Source of the DNA: Mycolicibacterium sp. 018/SC-01/001
GTDB taxonomy: Bacteria; Actinomycetota; Actinomycetes; Mycobacteriales; Mycobacteriaceae
DNA: 64,000 bases
Direction of reading: 5' to 3'
NCBI RefSeq assembly: GCF_007096635.1
Contig: NZ_VKAA01000018.1
Location: forward strand, 62,001 to 126,000
Below, in pieces: positions 52,938 to 61,515 of the stretch. Within the stretch, counting starts at the first letter, position 1. Every line of letters starts with the position of its first letter. The notes under the pieces are model-generated. The model was not told the origin of the DNA. It saw nothing but the letters and a program-made list of their open reading frames with translations, and made no database searches. The position numbers were made by a program, and so were the translations under genes.

Positions 52938-53612
52938 GTGGACGAGATCCTGGCCAGGGCCGGAATCTTCCAAGGGGTAGAACCCAGCGCTGTTTCCGCG
53001 CTGACCAAGCAGCTCCAGCCTGTCGACTTCCCCCGCGGACACACCGTGTTCGCCGAGGGTGAGCCCGGGGACCGGCTGTACATCATCATCAACGGCAAGG
53101 TGAAGATCGGTCGTCGTTCGCCGGACGGCCGGGAGAACCTGCTGACGATCATGGGCCCGTCGGACATGTTCGGTGAGCTGTCGATCTTCGATCCGGGTCC
53201 GCGCACCTCGAGCGCCACCACGATCACCGAGGTGCGCGCGGTCTCGATGGACCGCGAAGCGCTGCGCGCCTGGATCGCCGACCGTCCCGAGATCGCCGAG
53301 CAGTTGTTGCGGGTGCTGGCCCGCCGGCTCCGCCGCACCAACAACAACCTGGCCGATCTGATCTTCACCGACGTACCCGGCCGGGTGGCCAAGCAGCTGC
53401 TGCAGCTGGCACAGCGGTTCGGCACCCAGGAGGGCGGCGCGCTGCGCGTCACCCACGACCTGACGCAGGAAGAGATCGCGCAGCTCGTCGGCGCATCCCG
53501 GGAGACCGTGAACAAGGCACTCGCCGACTTCGCGCACCGCGGCTGGATCCGCCTGGAGGGCAAGAGCGTGTTGATCAGCGACTCCGAGCGACTGGCCCGC
53601 CGAGCGCGGTAA
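52938..53612 (+). CDS. crp: cAMP receptor protein CRP
   Basis: A 224-residue global regulator homologous to Rv3676. Residues ~1-115 form the cyclic-nucleotide domain, with the phosphate-binding cassette 'GELSIFDPGPRTSSATT'. A dimerisation helix follows, and the helix-turn-helix is 'LTQEEIAQLVGASRETVNKA'. It recognises TGTGA-N6-TCACA-like sites. Candidate targets in the window are acs and Ms1. GTG 52938 is preceded by a good ribosome site. Confidence 0.97.
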   Translation: MDEILARAGIFQGVEPSAVSALTKQLQPVDFPRGHTVFAEGEPGDRLYIIINGKVKIGRRSPDGRENLLTIMGPSDMFGELSIFDPGPRTSSATTITEVRAVSMDREALRAWIADRPEIAEQLLRVLARRLRRTNNNLADLIFTDVPGRVAKQLLQLAQRFGTQEGGALRVTHDLTQEEIAQLVGASRETVNKALADFAHRGWIRLEGKSVLISDSERLARRAR

Positions 53613-53626
53613 CGAGCGGCTTCATA

Positions 53627-53689
53627 CGCCCAAACCAACGTTCGGGCGTGAAATGCGCCAGTTTTCACGCCCAAACGTTGGTTTGGGCG
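53627..53689. terminator. Large inverted repeat between convergent crp and MBL genes
   Basis: Arms 53627-53648 and 53668-53689 pair 21 of 22 bases, extended inward by TGAAA/TTTCA. Position between two convergent stops suggests a bidirectional terminator. The right arm is identical to 2781-2802. Confidence 0.7.
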
Positions 53690-53711
53690 CAGGAGGAGCG
53701 GGCGCAGGCCG

Positions 53712-54485
53712 TCAGCGGCGCAGGTAATCCAGCTGCGCCTGCACACTCCACTCGGCGACGTCCCACAGCTTCTCGTCGACGTCGGTGTAGACGTGCTCGA
53801 CGACGGCGCGAGCGGTCGCGTCCTCCCCGAGGGCGCGCAGCGCTGCGCGAATCTGGTCGAGACGGTCGTGGCGGTGTGCCAGGTACACGTCGGCGACCGC
53901 GGCCAGGTCGTCGAGGTCGGGGCCGTGCCCGGGCAACACCACGCGGTGGCCGAGCCCGCGCAGTCGGCGCAGCGACTCCAGGTAGTCGCCGAGGTCGCCG
54001 TCCTCGGAGTCGATCACGGTCGTACCGCGGCCGAGCACGGTGTCGGCGGTCAGCACGGCATCGTCGAGCAGAAACGACAGCGAGTCGGCGGTGTGTCCGG
54101 GGGTGGCCATCACCGTGATGCGCAGGCCGGCGGCATCGATGACCTCGCCGTCGACCAGCGGTCCGCCGAGCCCCCGCAGGAAACCGCTGCCCACCGCGCG
54201 CACGACCGCGCCGGTCAGGCCGACGAGCCGGTCGATCCCCCCGGTGTGGTCCTCGTGCCGGTGACTGATCAGCACCAGCGGAATCCTGCCGAGCGCGGCG
54301 AGCCGCTCGATGTGCTCGTCGCGGTCATCCGGGCCGGGATCGACGACCACCATCTCGTCACTGCCGTGGCCGCGCAGCACCCACGTGTTCGTACCGTCCC
54401 GCGTCATACGCCCCGGGTTGTCGCACAGCAGCACCGACGCGGTCTCGGTGACCGGCCGCAGCAGTCCGTACGCGGGGTGCTCCAT
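53712..54485 (-). CDS. Metallo-beta-lactamase-fold hydrolase (Rv3677c homologue)
   Basis: A 257-residue MBL-fold enzyme with zinc motif 'ISHRHEDHTGG', further ligand His in 'MATPGHTADSLSF' and 'LPGHGPDL', and a C-terminal helical domain like that of LACTB2-type hydrolases (LACTB2-like winged-helix segment). LACTB2 relatives act on RNA or thioesters; the substrate here is unknown. ATG 54485 abuts the RidA stop. Confidence 0.9.
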   Translation of the reverse strand: MEHPAYGLLRPVTETASVLLCDNPGRMTRDGTNTWVLRGHGSDEMVVVDPGPDDRDEHIERLAALGRIPLVLISHRHEDHTGGIDRLVGLTGAVVRAVGSGFLRGLGGPLVDGEVIDAAGLRITVMATPGHTADSLSFLLDDAVLTADTVLGRGTTVIDSEDGDLGDYLESLRRLRGLGHRVVLPGHGPDLDDLAAVADVYLAHRHDRLDQIRAALRALGEDATARAVVEHVYTDVDEKLWDVAEWSVQAQLDYLRR

Positions 54486-54941
54486 CTACTGGACTTCTAC
54501 GATGACTTCCACTTCCACCGGCGCGTTGCGCGGCAGCTCCGACACTCCGACCGCTGACCGGGCGTGGGCACCGGCATCGCCGAAGATCTCCCCGAACAGT
54601 TCCGAGGCACCGTTGATGACGACGGGTTGGCCGCCGAACCCGGGTGCGGACGCGACGAAGCCGACGACCTTGACCACGCGCACCACCGCGTCGATGCCGA
54701 CCAGGGCATCGACGGCGGCCAGGGCGTTGAGAGCGCACCGGCGGGCCAGCTGCGCGGCGTCGTCGACGGAGACCTCGGCGCCCACCTTGCCCGTCTCGAC
54801 CAATTCACCGCCGGCGATGGGCAGCTGGCCGGCGGTGTAGACGAGGTTGCCGGTGCGCACCGCGGGTACATAGGCCGCGAGCGGGGCGACGACGTCCGGC
54901 AAGGCGATGCCCAGCTCGGCCAGCCGTTCGGACCAGCTCAT
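54486..54941 (-). CDS. RidA-family protein (Rv3678c homologue)
   Basis: A 151-residue YjgF/YER057c/UK114 protein of the longer Rid branch. It has 'VYTAGQLPIAGGELVETGKVG' and 'CALNALAAVDALVG'. The deaminase Arg of true RidA near residue 105 is not evident in 'APGFGGQPVVINGASELFGEIFG', so imine deaminase activity is uncertain. ATG 54941 overlaps the small upstream gene by 4 bp. Confidence 0.9.
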   Translation of the reverse strand: MSWSERLAELGIALPDVVAPLAAYVPAVRTGNLVYTAGQLPIAGGELVETGKVGAEVSVDDAAQLARRCALNALAAVDALVGIDAVVRVVKVVGFVASAPGFGGQPVVINGASELFGEIFGDAGAHARSAVGVSELPRNAPVEVEVIVEVQ

Positions 54942-55099
54942 TTTGCGCGCTTCAGGTACGCGACGTGCTGTTCACCCGTCGGGCCCGGTAGCACCGAGAC
55001 CAGCTCCCAGCCGTCCTCGCCCCACTGGTCGAGGATCTGTTTGGTCGCATGCGTCAGCAGCGGAACGGTCGCGTATTCCCAGCGGGTCGGTTCGCTCAT
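54938..55099 (-). CDS. Small DUF4177-like protein (Rv3678A homologue)
   Basis: A 53-residue protein 'MSEPTRWEYATVPLLTHATK...' with 'WGEDGWELVSVLPG', the DUF4177 signature. Function unknown. ATG 55099 starts the conserved sequence; the stop overlaps the RidA ATG (ATGA). First gene of a minus-strand unit with the RidA and MBL genes. Confidence 0.9.
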   Translation of the reverse strand: MSEPTRWEYATVPLLTHATKQILDQWGEDGWELVSVLPGPTGEQHVAYLKRAK

Positions 55100-55135
55100 G
55101 CGGCTGAGCTTATCCGGCGGCCGGAAAGCTATGGC

Positions 55136-55141
55136 TAGCAT
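55136..55141 (+). promoter_or_regulatory. -10 box of the Get3-like pair
   Basis: TAGCAT followed by 6 nt and the second of two adjacent GTG codons (55148), favouring that start over 55145. Confidence 0.5.
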
Positions 55142-55147
55142 GCAGTG

Positions 55148-56176
55148 GTGGCAACCACACCAGAAGGTTCACCGCACGGTTCGTGGCCGGCGAGGCTGGC
55201 CGAGGCGCGTCTGCACTTCGTCAGCGGCAAAGGCGGCACCGGCAAGTCGACGATCGCCGCCGCGCTGGCACTGGCGCTGGCCGCCGGGGGCCGCAAGGTG
55301 TTGCTCGTCGAAGTCGAAGGGCGACAAGGCATTGCGCAGCTGTTCGACGTCCCGCCCCTGCCGTACGAAGAGGTGAAGATCGCCACCGCCGAGGGCGGCG
55401 GACAGGTCAATGCGCTGGCCATCGACACCGAGGCCGCCTTCCTGGAATACCTGGACATGTTCTACAACCTCGGGCTGGCTGGCCGTGCGATGCGCCGCAT
55501 CGGTGCCGTCGAGTTCGCGACGACGATCGCGCCCGGCCTTCGTGACGTGTTGCTGACCGGAAAGATCAAGGAGGTCGTCACCCGGACGCCGAAGGAGGCA
55601 AAAGGCAAGTACGGGTACTACGACGCGGTGGTCGTCGACTCCCCGCCGACGGGCCGGATCGCGCGTTTCCTCGACGTCACCAAGGCGGTGTCCGACCTGG
55701 CCAAGGGCGGGCCGGTGCACTCGCAGGCCGACGGCGTGGTGCGCATCCTGCACTCCGACCTCACGGCCATCCACCTCGTCACGCTGCTCGAGGCGCTCCC
55801 GGTGCAGGAGACCCTCGAGGCGATCGCCGAGCTGCGCGAGATGGGTCTGCCGATCGGGTCGGTGATCATCAACCGCAACATCCCGGCGTATCTGCCGGCC
55901 GACGATCTGGCCAAGGCCGCCGAGGGCGGCGTCGACGCCGACGCGGTTCGCGCGAGTCTGACCGAGGTGGGAATCACGTTGCCCGACAACGACTTCGCCG
56001 GGCTGTTGACCGAGACCATCGAGCACGCGACACGTGTCGCAGCGCGCGCCGAAAGCGCCCAGCAGCTGGTCGAACTGGAGGTCCCGCGCCTGGACCTGCC
56101 GCAACTGGCCGACGGCGTCGACCTGGGCAGCCTGTACGAATTGGCCGAGTCGCTCGCCCAGCAGGGCGTGCGGTGA
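55148..56176 (+). CDS. Anion-transporting ATPase-like (ArsA/Get3 family), first subunit (Rv3679 homologue)
   Basis: A 342-residue SIMIBI ATPase with a deviant Walker A 'FVSGKGGTGKSTIAAALAL', switch I-like 'VEVEGRQGIAQLF' and switch II-like 'VVDSPPTGRIARFLD'. It pairs with the next gene; the M. tuberculosis pair forms a Get3-like complex reported to affect envelope and carbon-source phenotypes. There are no arsenic-binding cysteines, so arsenite transport is unlikely. Very close to Rv3679 through its whole length. Confidence 0.92.
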   Translation: MATTPEGSPHGSWPARLAEARLHFVSGKGGTGKSTIAAALALALAAGGRKVLLVEVEGRQGIAQLFDVPPLPYEEVKIATAEGGGQVNALAIDTEAAFLEYLDMFYNLGLAGRAMRRIGAVEFATTIAPGLRDVLLTGKIKEVVTRTPKEAKGKYGYYDAVVVDSPPTGRIARFLDVTKAVSDLAKGGPVHSQADGVVRILHSDLTAIHLVTLLEALPVQETLEAIAELREMGLPIGSVIINRNIPAYLPADDLAKAAEGGVDADAVRASLTEVGITLPDNDFAGLLTETIEHATRVAARAESAQQLVELEVPRLDLPQLADGVDLGSLYELAESLAQQGVR

Positions 56177-56189
56177 CGAGAGGCAGAGC

Positions 56190-57320
56190 ATGAGTACCGC
56201 TCCGGTGACCCTGGACATGGGATCGATCCTGCGCGACAAGGACAATCGTGTCGTCGTGTGCTGTGGCGCGGGTGGCGTCGGGAAGACCACCACCGCTGCC
56301 GCGATGGCGCTGCGGGCCGCCGAGTACGGTCGCACCGTCGTGGTGCTGACCATCGATCCGGCCAAGCGGCTCGCGCAGGCGCTCGGCATCAAGGATCTCG
56401 GCAACGTCCCCCAGCGCGTTCCGCTGGCACCCGAGGTGTCGGGTGAACTGCACGCGATGATGCTGGACATGCGCCGGACGTTCGACGAGATGGTCGTGCA
56501 GTACTCGGGACCCGATCGCGCCGACGCCATTCTGGACAACCAGTTCTATCAAACGGTGGCCACGTCGCTCGCGGGCACGCAGGAGTACATGGCCATGGAG
56601 AAGCTGGGACAGCTTCTGGCCGAGGACAAGTGGGACCTGATCGTGGTGGACACGCCACCGTCGCGCAACGCGCTGGACTTCCTCGACGCACCGAAACGGT
56701 TGGGCAGCTTCATGGACAGCCGGCTGTGGCGGCTGCTGCTGGCGCCCGGCCGGGGCATCGGCCGGCTGGTCACCGGCGCGGTGGGGTTGGCGATGAAGGG
56801 CATGTCGACGATTCTGGGCTCGCAGATGCTGTCGGACGCAGCCGGTTTCGTGCAATCACTGGACGCGACGTTCGGGGGGTTCCGGGAGAAGGCCGACCGG
56901 ACCTATGAACTGCTCAAGCGGCGCGGCACCCAATTCGTCGTCGTCTCGGCGGCCGAACCGGATGCGCTGCGGGAGGCGTCGTTCTTCGTCGATCGGCTGT
57001 CCTCGGAGCGGATGCCGCTGGCCGGGCTGATCCTCAACCGCACCCACCCCACGCTGTGCGAGCTGAACGCCGACGCGGCGAGCAGGGCGGCCGACGAGTT
57101 GGATCGTGCCGATCCGGGATCGCTGGCGGCCGGGGTCTTGCGGGTGCACGCCGACCGGGCCTCGACGGCCAAGCGCGAGGTACGGCTGCTGTCGCGGTTC
57201 ACCGGCGCCAATCCCCACGTGGCGATCGTCGGTGTGCCGTCGCTGCCGTTCGACGTCTCGGATCTCGACGCGCTGCGCGCGATCGGCGATCAGATCACCG
57301 GCGAGACGACCGCAGCCTGA
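56190..57320 (+). CDS. Anion-transporting ATPase-like (ArsA/Get3 family), second subunit (Rv3680 homologue)
   Basis: A 376-residue partner of the previous gene. The P-loop is 'CCGAGGVGKTTTAAAMAL', with 'LTIDPAKRLAQALG' (switch I/DPA motif of ArsA), 'VVDTPPSRNALDFLDAP' and a membrane-interacting helical region near 'LVTGAVGLAMKGMSTILG'. ATG 56190 lies 13 bp after the previous stop. The canonical DPA motif here and its absence in the first subunit suggest that the two ATPases are not equivalent. Confidence 0.93.
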   Translation: MSTAPVTLDMGSILRDKDNRVVVCCGAGGVGKTTTAAAMALRAAEYGRTVVVLTIDPAKRLAQALGIKDLGNVPQRVPLAPEVSGELHAMMLDMRRTFDEMVVQYSGPDRADAILDNQFYQTVATSLAGTQEYMAMEKLGQLLAEDKWDLIVVDTPPSRNALDFLDAPKRLGSFMDSRLWRLLLAPGRGIGRLVTGAVGLAMKGMSTILGSQMLSDAAGFVQSLDATFGGFREKADRTYELLKRRGTQFVVVSAAEPDALREASFFVDRLSSERMPLAGLILNRTHPTLCELNADAASRAADELDRADPGSLAAGVLRVHADRASTAKREVRLLSRFTGANPHVAIVGVPSLPFDVSDLDALRAIGDQITGETTAA

Positions 57321-57381
57321 GCACCCCCGGGCGCTCCGGGGGCTGCCAAGCAAATTTTGACGATCAGGAAGACAGCGGGGC

Positions 57382-57738
57382 TCAGACGGCGCTGCGGTGT
57401 TTGCGCTGGGCGGCGAAGAACTCCGACCAGGACACCACTTCCGGGTGCTGCTTGAGCAGCGCGCGACGTTGCCGCTCGGTCATGCCGCCCCACACTCCGA
57501 ACTCGACCCGGTTGTCCAGCGCGTCGGCGCCACACTCGGCGATCACCGGGCAGTGCCGGCAGATGACCGCGGCTTTGCGCTGGGCGGCGCCGCGGACGAA
57601 GAGCTCGTCGGGATCGGTCTGGCGACACCGGGCTTGCGAAACCCACGCAATACGGGCTTCTGACTCGGCGCCGTGCAGAATGGAATCAGTCGTTTGATTC
57701 ACCGTGGTCTTGCGAGCGGCGGGCTTGGTAACTGACAC
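57382..57738 (-). CDS. whiB4: Iron-sulfur redox regulator WhiB4
   Basis: A 118-residue Wbl protein. The four [4Fe-4S] cysteines are Cys38, Cys60, Cys63 and Cys69 ('ARCRQ', 'VICRHCPVIAECG'). The G(V/I)WGG turn is in 'EFGVWGGMTERQRRAL', with a basic C-terminus. It is homologous to Rv3681c, a redox-responsive DNA-binding repressor of antioxidant genes. GTG 57738 has AAGGGGA upstream and gives exactly the family length. It is divergent from ponA2. Confidence 0.96.
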   Translation of the reverse strand: MSVTKPAARKTTVNQTTDSILHGAESEARIAWVSQARCRQTDPDELFVRGAAQRKAAVICRHCPVIAECGADALDNRVEFGVWGGMTERQRRALLKQHPEVVSWSEFFAAQRKHRSAV

Positions 57739-57839
57739 CAGCGATCCCCTTCGTTCTGGCCGCGCCCCGACAACGCAGACGGCTGATACACCGACGTCGA
57801 CCACCCGAGTGCGATCTACGCCACATTGCGAGGTCGGTG

Positions 57840-57855
57840 TGTGACCTGTATCGCA
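57840..57855. promoter_or_regulatory. Imperfect CRP-like site in the whiB4-ponA2 intergenic region
   Basis: TGTGA-CCTGTA-TCGCA differs from the CRP palindrome by one base. It lies ~100 bp upstream of whiB4. The ~300-bp divergent region also has the ponA2 -10 box; no other gene is seen. Confidence 0.3.
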
Positions 57856-58024
57856 CTGTGCGCTCAATTTAGGTGGTCACCGGCGTTTTGCGCAATACGT
57901 TCGTGACCACTTTTTTGGGACAACCGTGCCGTCTCGTCGGTACAGTGCGCGACCTCGGCGTTTGTCAGCTCCTGCCAGGAGTCAGGAGGAGGCGCTCGAC
58001 GGCCGTGTGCTGGACGACCGTCGC

Positions 58025-58030
58025 TACTCT
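58025..58030 (+). promoter_or_regulatory. -10 box of ponA2 (leaderless)
   Basis: TACTCT followed by 6 nt and ATG 58037; it decides the start over an in-frame ATG at 57926. Confidence 0.6.
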
Positions 58031-58036
58031 GTACGC

Positions 58037-60493
58037 ATGCCGGAGGACGACAGTGCCCGGCCGCCGCGGGCGGTCACGGTCATCAAGCTCGCCTGGTGCG
58101 TCGTTCTGGCCAGCGTGGTCGCCGCCGGATTGATGTTCCCCGTGGTCGGCGGGATCGGTCTGATGTCGAACCGCGCCTCCGACGTGGTGGCCAACGGATC
58201 GGCCCAACTCGTCGAGGGTGAGGTGCCCCAGGTGTCGACGATGGTCGATGCGAAGGGCAACGTCATCGCCTGGCTCTACAACCAGCGGCGCTTCGAGGTG
58301 CCCAGCGATCAGATCGCCAACACGATGAAGCTGGCGATCGTGTCGATCGAGGACAAGAGGTTTGCCGAGCACAACGGCGTGGACTGGCAGGGCACGCTGA
58401 CGGGCCTGTCCGGCTACCTGTCGGGCAACCTCGACACCCGCGGCGGCTCGACGCTCGAGCAGCAGTACGTGAAGAACTACCAGCTGTTGGTGATCGCCCA
58501 GACCGATGCCGAGAAGCGCGCCGCGATCGAGACCACCCCGGCGCGCAAGCTACGTGAGATCCGGATGGCTTTGACTCTGGACAAGACGTTCACCAAGCCG
58601 GAGATCCTGACCCGCTATCTCAATCTGGTGTCGTTCGGCAACGGCGCCTTCGGCATCCAGGACGCGGCGCAGACCTACTTCGGCATCAACGCCTCCGAAT
58701 TGAACTGGCAGCAGGCTGCACTGCTGGCCGGCATGGTGCAGTCGACGAGCACGCTGAATCCGTACACGAACCCGGACGGTGCCCTGGCGCGCCGCAACCT
58801 GGTGCTCGACACGATGATCGAGAACATCCCCGACCAGGCGGATGCGTTGCGGGCCGCCAAGCAGGAGCCGCTCGGCATCCTGCCCACGCCCAAGGAGCTG
58901 CCCCGCGGCTGCATCGCGGCCGGCGACCGGGCGTTCTTCTGTGACTACGCGCTCGAGTACCTGGCGCGCGCCGGGATCAGCAAGGACCAGGTGGCCAAGG
59001 GCGGCTACCTGATCAAGACGACGCTGGATCCCGACGTGCAGAACACGGTGAAGTCGGCGATCGACGGTATCGCCGCCCCCGACCTCGACGGGGTGGCCAG
59101 CGTGATGAGCGTGATCCGGCCGGGCAAGGAGTCGCACCCCGTGCTGGCGATGGCCAGCAACCGCACCTACGGCTTGAACCTCGAGGCCGGGGAGACGATG
59201 CAGCCGCAGCCGTTCTCCCTGGTCGGTGACGGCGCCGGATCGATCTTCAAGATCTTCACGACGGCCGCCGCACTCGACATGGGCATGGGTATCAACGCGA
59301 CGTTGGACGCGCCGTCGCGGTTCGAGGCCAAGGGCCTGGGCAGCGGTGGCGCCCGCGGCTGCCCGCCCGCCACCTGGTGCGTCCAGAACGCCGGCAACTA
59401 TCGCGGGCAGATGAGCGTCACCGACGCGCTGGCGACGTCACCGAACACCGCGTTCGCGAAGCTGATCGCGCAGGTGGGTGTGCAGCGCACGGTCGACATG
59501 GCAGTGAAGCTGGGCTTGCGCTCGTATGCGCTGCCCGGCACCGCCCGCGACTACGACCCCGAGAGCAACGAGAGTCTGGCCGACTTCATCAAGCGGCAGA
59601 ACATCGGTTCGTTCACGTTGGGCCCGGTCGAGGTGAACGCGCTGGAGCTGTCCAACGTCGCCGCCACGCTGGCCTCGGGCGGGACCTGGTGCCCGCCGAA
59701 TCCGATCGCCCAGGTCCTGGACCGCCACGGTGAACAGGTCGCGGTGACGACGGAGACCTGCGAGCAGGCGGTCCCGGAGGGGCTGGCCAACACCCTGGCC
59801 AACGCGATGAGCAAGGACGACCAGGCCGGCGGTACCGCCGCCGGCTCCGCGGGCTCGGTGGGCTGGAATCTGCCGATGTCGGGCAAGACGGGCACCACGG
59901 AAGCGCACCGCTCGTCGGGGTTCCTCGGCTTCACCAACCAGCTCGCGGCTGCCAACTACATCTACGACGACTCCAACTCCCCCGGCGAGCTCTGCTCGTT
60001 CCCGCTGCGGCAGTGCGGTGACGGCAACCTGTTCGGCGGTAACGAACCCGCCCGGACGTGGTTCACCGCGATGCAGCCGATCGCGACCGCGTTCGGGGAC
60101 GTGTCCCTACCCCCGACCGATCCGCGCTACGTCGACGGCGCACCCGGGTCGCGAGTGCCGAGTGTGGCCGGGCTGAGTCAGGACACCGCGCGACAGCGAC
60201 TGCGCGACGCGGGCTTCCAGGTGGCCGATCAGGCCACTCCGGTCAATTCGTCGTCGTCCTACGGCACCGTCGTCGGGACATCGCCGACCGGGCAGACCGT
60301 GCCGGGATCGATCATCACGATCCAGATCTCCAACGGCATCGCCCCGGCTCCGCCGCCACCACCGCCGGGAGCGCCGCCCGGTGCGCCACCGGCACCGGTC
60401 GGCGAGACCGTGATCAACATCCCGGGCCTGCCGCCGATCACCGTGCCGGTACTCGGACCGCCGCCACCACCTGCGCCACCCCCGCCACCCTGA
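58037..60493 (+). CDS. ponA2: Bifunctional penicillin-binding protein PonA2 with PASTA domain
   Basis: An 818-residue class A PBP that polymerises and crosslinks peptidoglycan. There is a membrane anchor at ~14-43. The GT51 transglycosylase has 'IVSIEDKRFAEHNGVD' (catalytic Glu), 'GGSTLEQQYVKN' and 'RKLREIRMALTLDK'. The transpeptidase has SxxK 'GSIFK', SxN 'TSPNTAFAK' and 'SGKTGTTEAHR'. One PASTA domain at ~700-765 and a Pro-rich tail follow. Homologue of Rv3682, needed for acid and stress survival like MarP. Confidence 0.97.
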   Translation: MPEDDSARPPRAVTVIKLAWCVVLASVVAAGLMFPVVGGIGLMSNRASDVVANGSAQLVEGEVPQVSTMVDAKGNVIAWLYNQRRFEVPSDQIANTMKLAIVSIEDKRFAEHNGVDWQGTLTGLSGYLSGNLDTRGGSTLEQQYVKNYQLLVIAQTDAEKRAAIETTPARKLREIRMALTLDKTFTKPEILTRYLNLVSFGNGAFGIQDAAQTYFGINASELNWQQAALLAGMVQSTSTLNPYTNPDGALARRNLVLDTMIENIPDQADALRAAKQEPLGILPTPKELPRGCIAAGDRAFFCDYALEYLARAGISKDQVAKGGYLIKTTLDPDVQNTVKSAIDGIAAPDLDGVASVMSVIRPGKESHPVLAMASNRTYGLNLEAGETMQPQPFSLVGDGAGSIFKIFTTAAALDMGMGINATLDAPSRFEAKGLGSGGARGCPPATWCVQNAGNYRGQMSVTDALATSPNTAFAKLIAQVGVQRTVDMAVKLGLRSYALPGTARDYDPESNESLADFIKRQNIGSFTLGPVEVNALELSNVAATLASGGTWCPPNPIAQVLDRHGEQVAVTTETCEQAVPEGLANTLANAMSKDDQAGGTAAGSAGSVGWNLPMSGKTGTTEAHRSSGFLGFTNQLAAANYIYDDSNSPGELCSFPLRQCGDGNLFGGNEPARTWFTAMQPIATAFGDVSLPPTDPRYVDGAPGSRVPSVAGLSQDTARQRLRDAGFQVADQATPVNSSSSYGTVVGTSPTGQTVPGSIITIQISNGIAPAPPPPPPGAPPGAPPAPVGETVINIPGLPPITVPVLGPPPPPAPPPPP

Positions 60494-60528
60494 CGGGCGC
60501 GCAACCCTCGCGACACAGCCGGTGGCAG

Positions 60529-60534
60529 TACCCT
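60529..60534 (+). promoter_or_regulatory. -10 box of the phosphoesterase gene (leaderless)
   Basis: TACCCT followed by 6 nt and ATG 60541. Confidence 0.55.
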
Positions 60535-60540
60535 TGAACG

Positions 60541-61515
60541 ATGCCTGGTTCTGCTGCTTCGGTCACCAAGAACGCCGTGAAGAACGCCGTCCTCGTGTCG
60601 GCTGGCACGCTGGCGGCCGGTATCGGATACGCCTCGGTGATCGAACGCAACGCGTTCGTGGTGCGGGAGGCGACGATGCCGGTCCTGTCGCCGGGGTCGT
60701 CGCCTCTGAAGGTGTTGCACATCAGCGACATCCACATGCGTCCCGGCCAGCGCCGCAAGCAGGCGTGGCTGCGTGATCTGGCGGGCCTGCAACCGGATCT
60801 GGTGGTCAACACCGGAGACAACCTGGCCCACCCGAAGGCCGTCCCCGCAGTGATCCAGGCCCTGGGCGACCTGTTGTCGGTGCCGGGGGTCTTCGTGTTC
60901 GGCAGCAACGACTACTTCGCGCCGCGGATGAAGAACCCGGCGAATTATCTGACCAAGCCGACGCACCGCATCCACGGGGAACCGCTGCCCTGGCAGGACC
61001 TGCGTGCCGCGTTCACCGAGCGGGGCTGGCTGGATCTCACGCACACCCGGCGCGATCTCGACGTCGCGGGTCTGCGCATCGCGGCGGCCGGCGTGGACGA
61101 TCCGCACCTCACGCGCGACCGCTACGCGACGATCGAAGGGGCTGCCGATCCGACGGCGAATCTGACGCTGGGGCTGACGCATTCCCCCGAGCCGCGCGTG
61201 CTGGACCGGTTCGCCGCCGACGGCTATCAGCTGGTGATGGCCGGGCACACCCACGGCGGCCAGCTGTGCCTGCCGTTCTACGGGGCGATCGTCACGAACT
61301 GCGAGCTGGATCGGTCGCGGGCCAAGGGCCCGTCGCGGTGGGGTGCGCGGACCCAGCTGCACGTGTCGGCCGGTATCGGGACTTCGCCGTTCGCGCCGCT
61401 GCGGTTCTGCTGCCGTCCGGAGGCGACGCTGCTGACGCTGGTGGCGGCGCCGACCGGCGGCTCCGACGCGGGACATGTTGCCGGACAGTCTCATCCCACT
61501 GTATCGGCGCGGTGA
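60541..61515 (+). CDS. Calcineurin-like metallophosphoesterase (Rv3683 homologue)
   Basis: A 324-residue protein with the dimetal motifs 'LHISDIHMRP' (DxH), 'VVNTGDNL' (GD), 'VFGSND' (GNxx variant, with Ser) and 'MAGHTHGGQL' (GHTH). An N-terminal hydrophobic stretch ('AVLVSAGTLAAGIGYASV') suggests membrane association. It is YkuE/YaeI-like; substrates may be lipid phosphates. The usual GNHE motif reads GSND, so metal binding may differ. The stop overlaps the next start (GTGA). Confidence 0.93.
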   Translation: MPGSAASVTKNAVKNAVLVSAGTLAAGIGYASVIERNAFVVREATMPVLSPGSSPLKVLHISDIHMRPGQRRKQAWLRDLAGLQPDLVVNTGDNLAHPKAVPAVIQALGDLLSVPGVFVFGSNDYFAPRMKNPANYLTKPTHRIHGEPLPWQDLRAAFTERGWLDLTHTRRDLDVAGLRIAAAGVDDPHLTRDRYATIEGAADPTANLTLGLTHSPEPRVLDRFAADGYQLVMAGHTHGGQLCLPFYGAIVTNCELDRSRAKGPSRWGARTQLHVSAGIGTSPFAPLRFCCRPEATLLTLVAAPTGGSDAGHVAGQSHPTVSAR

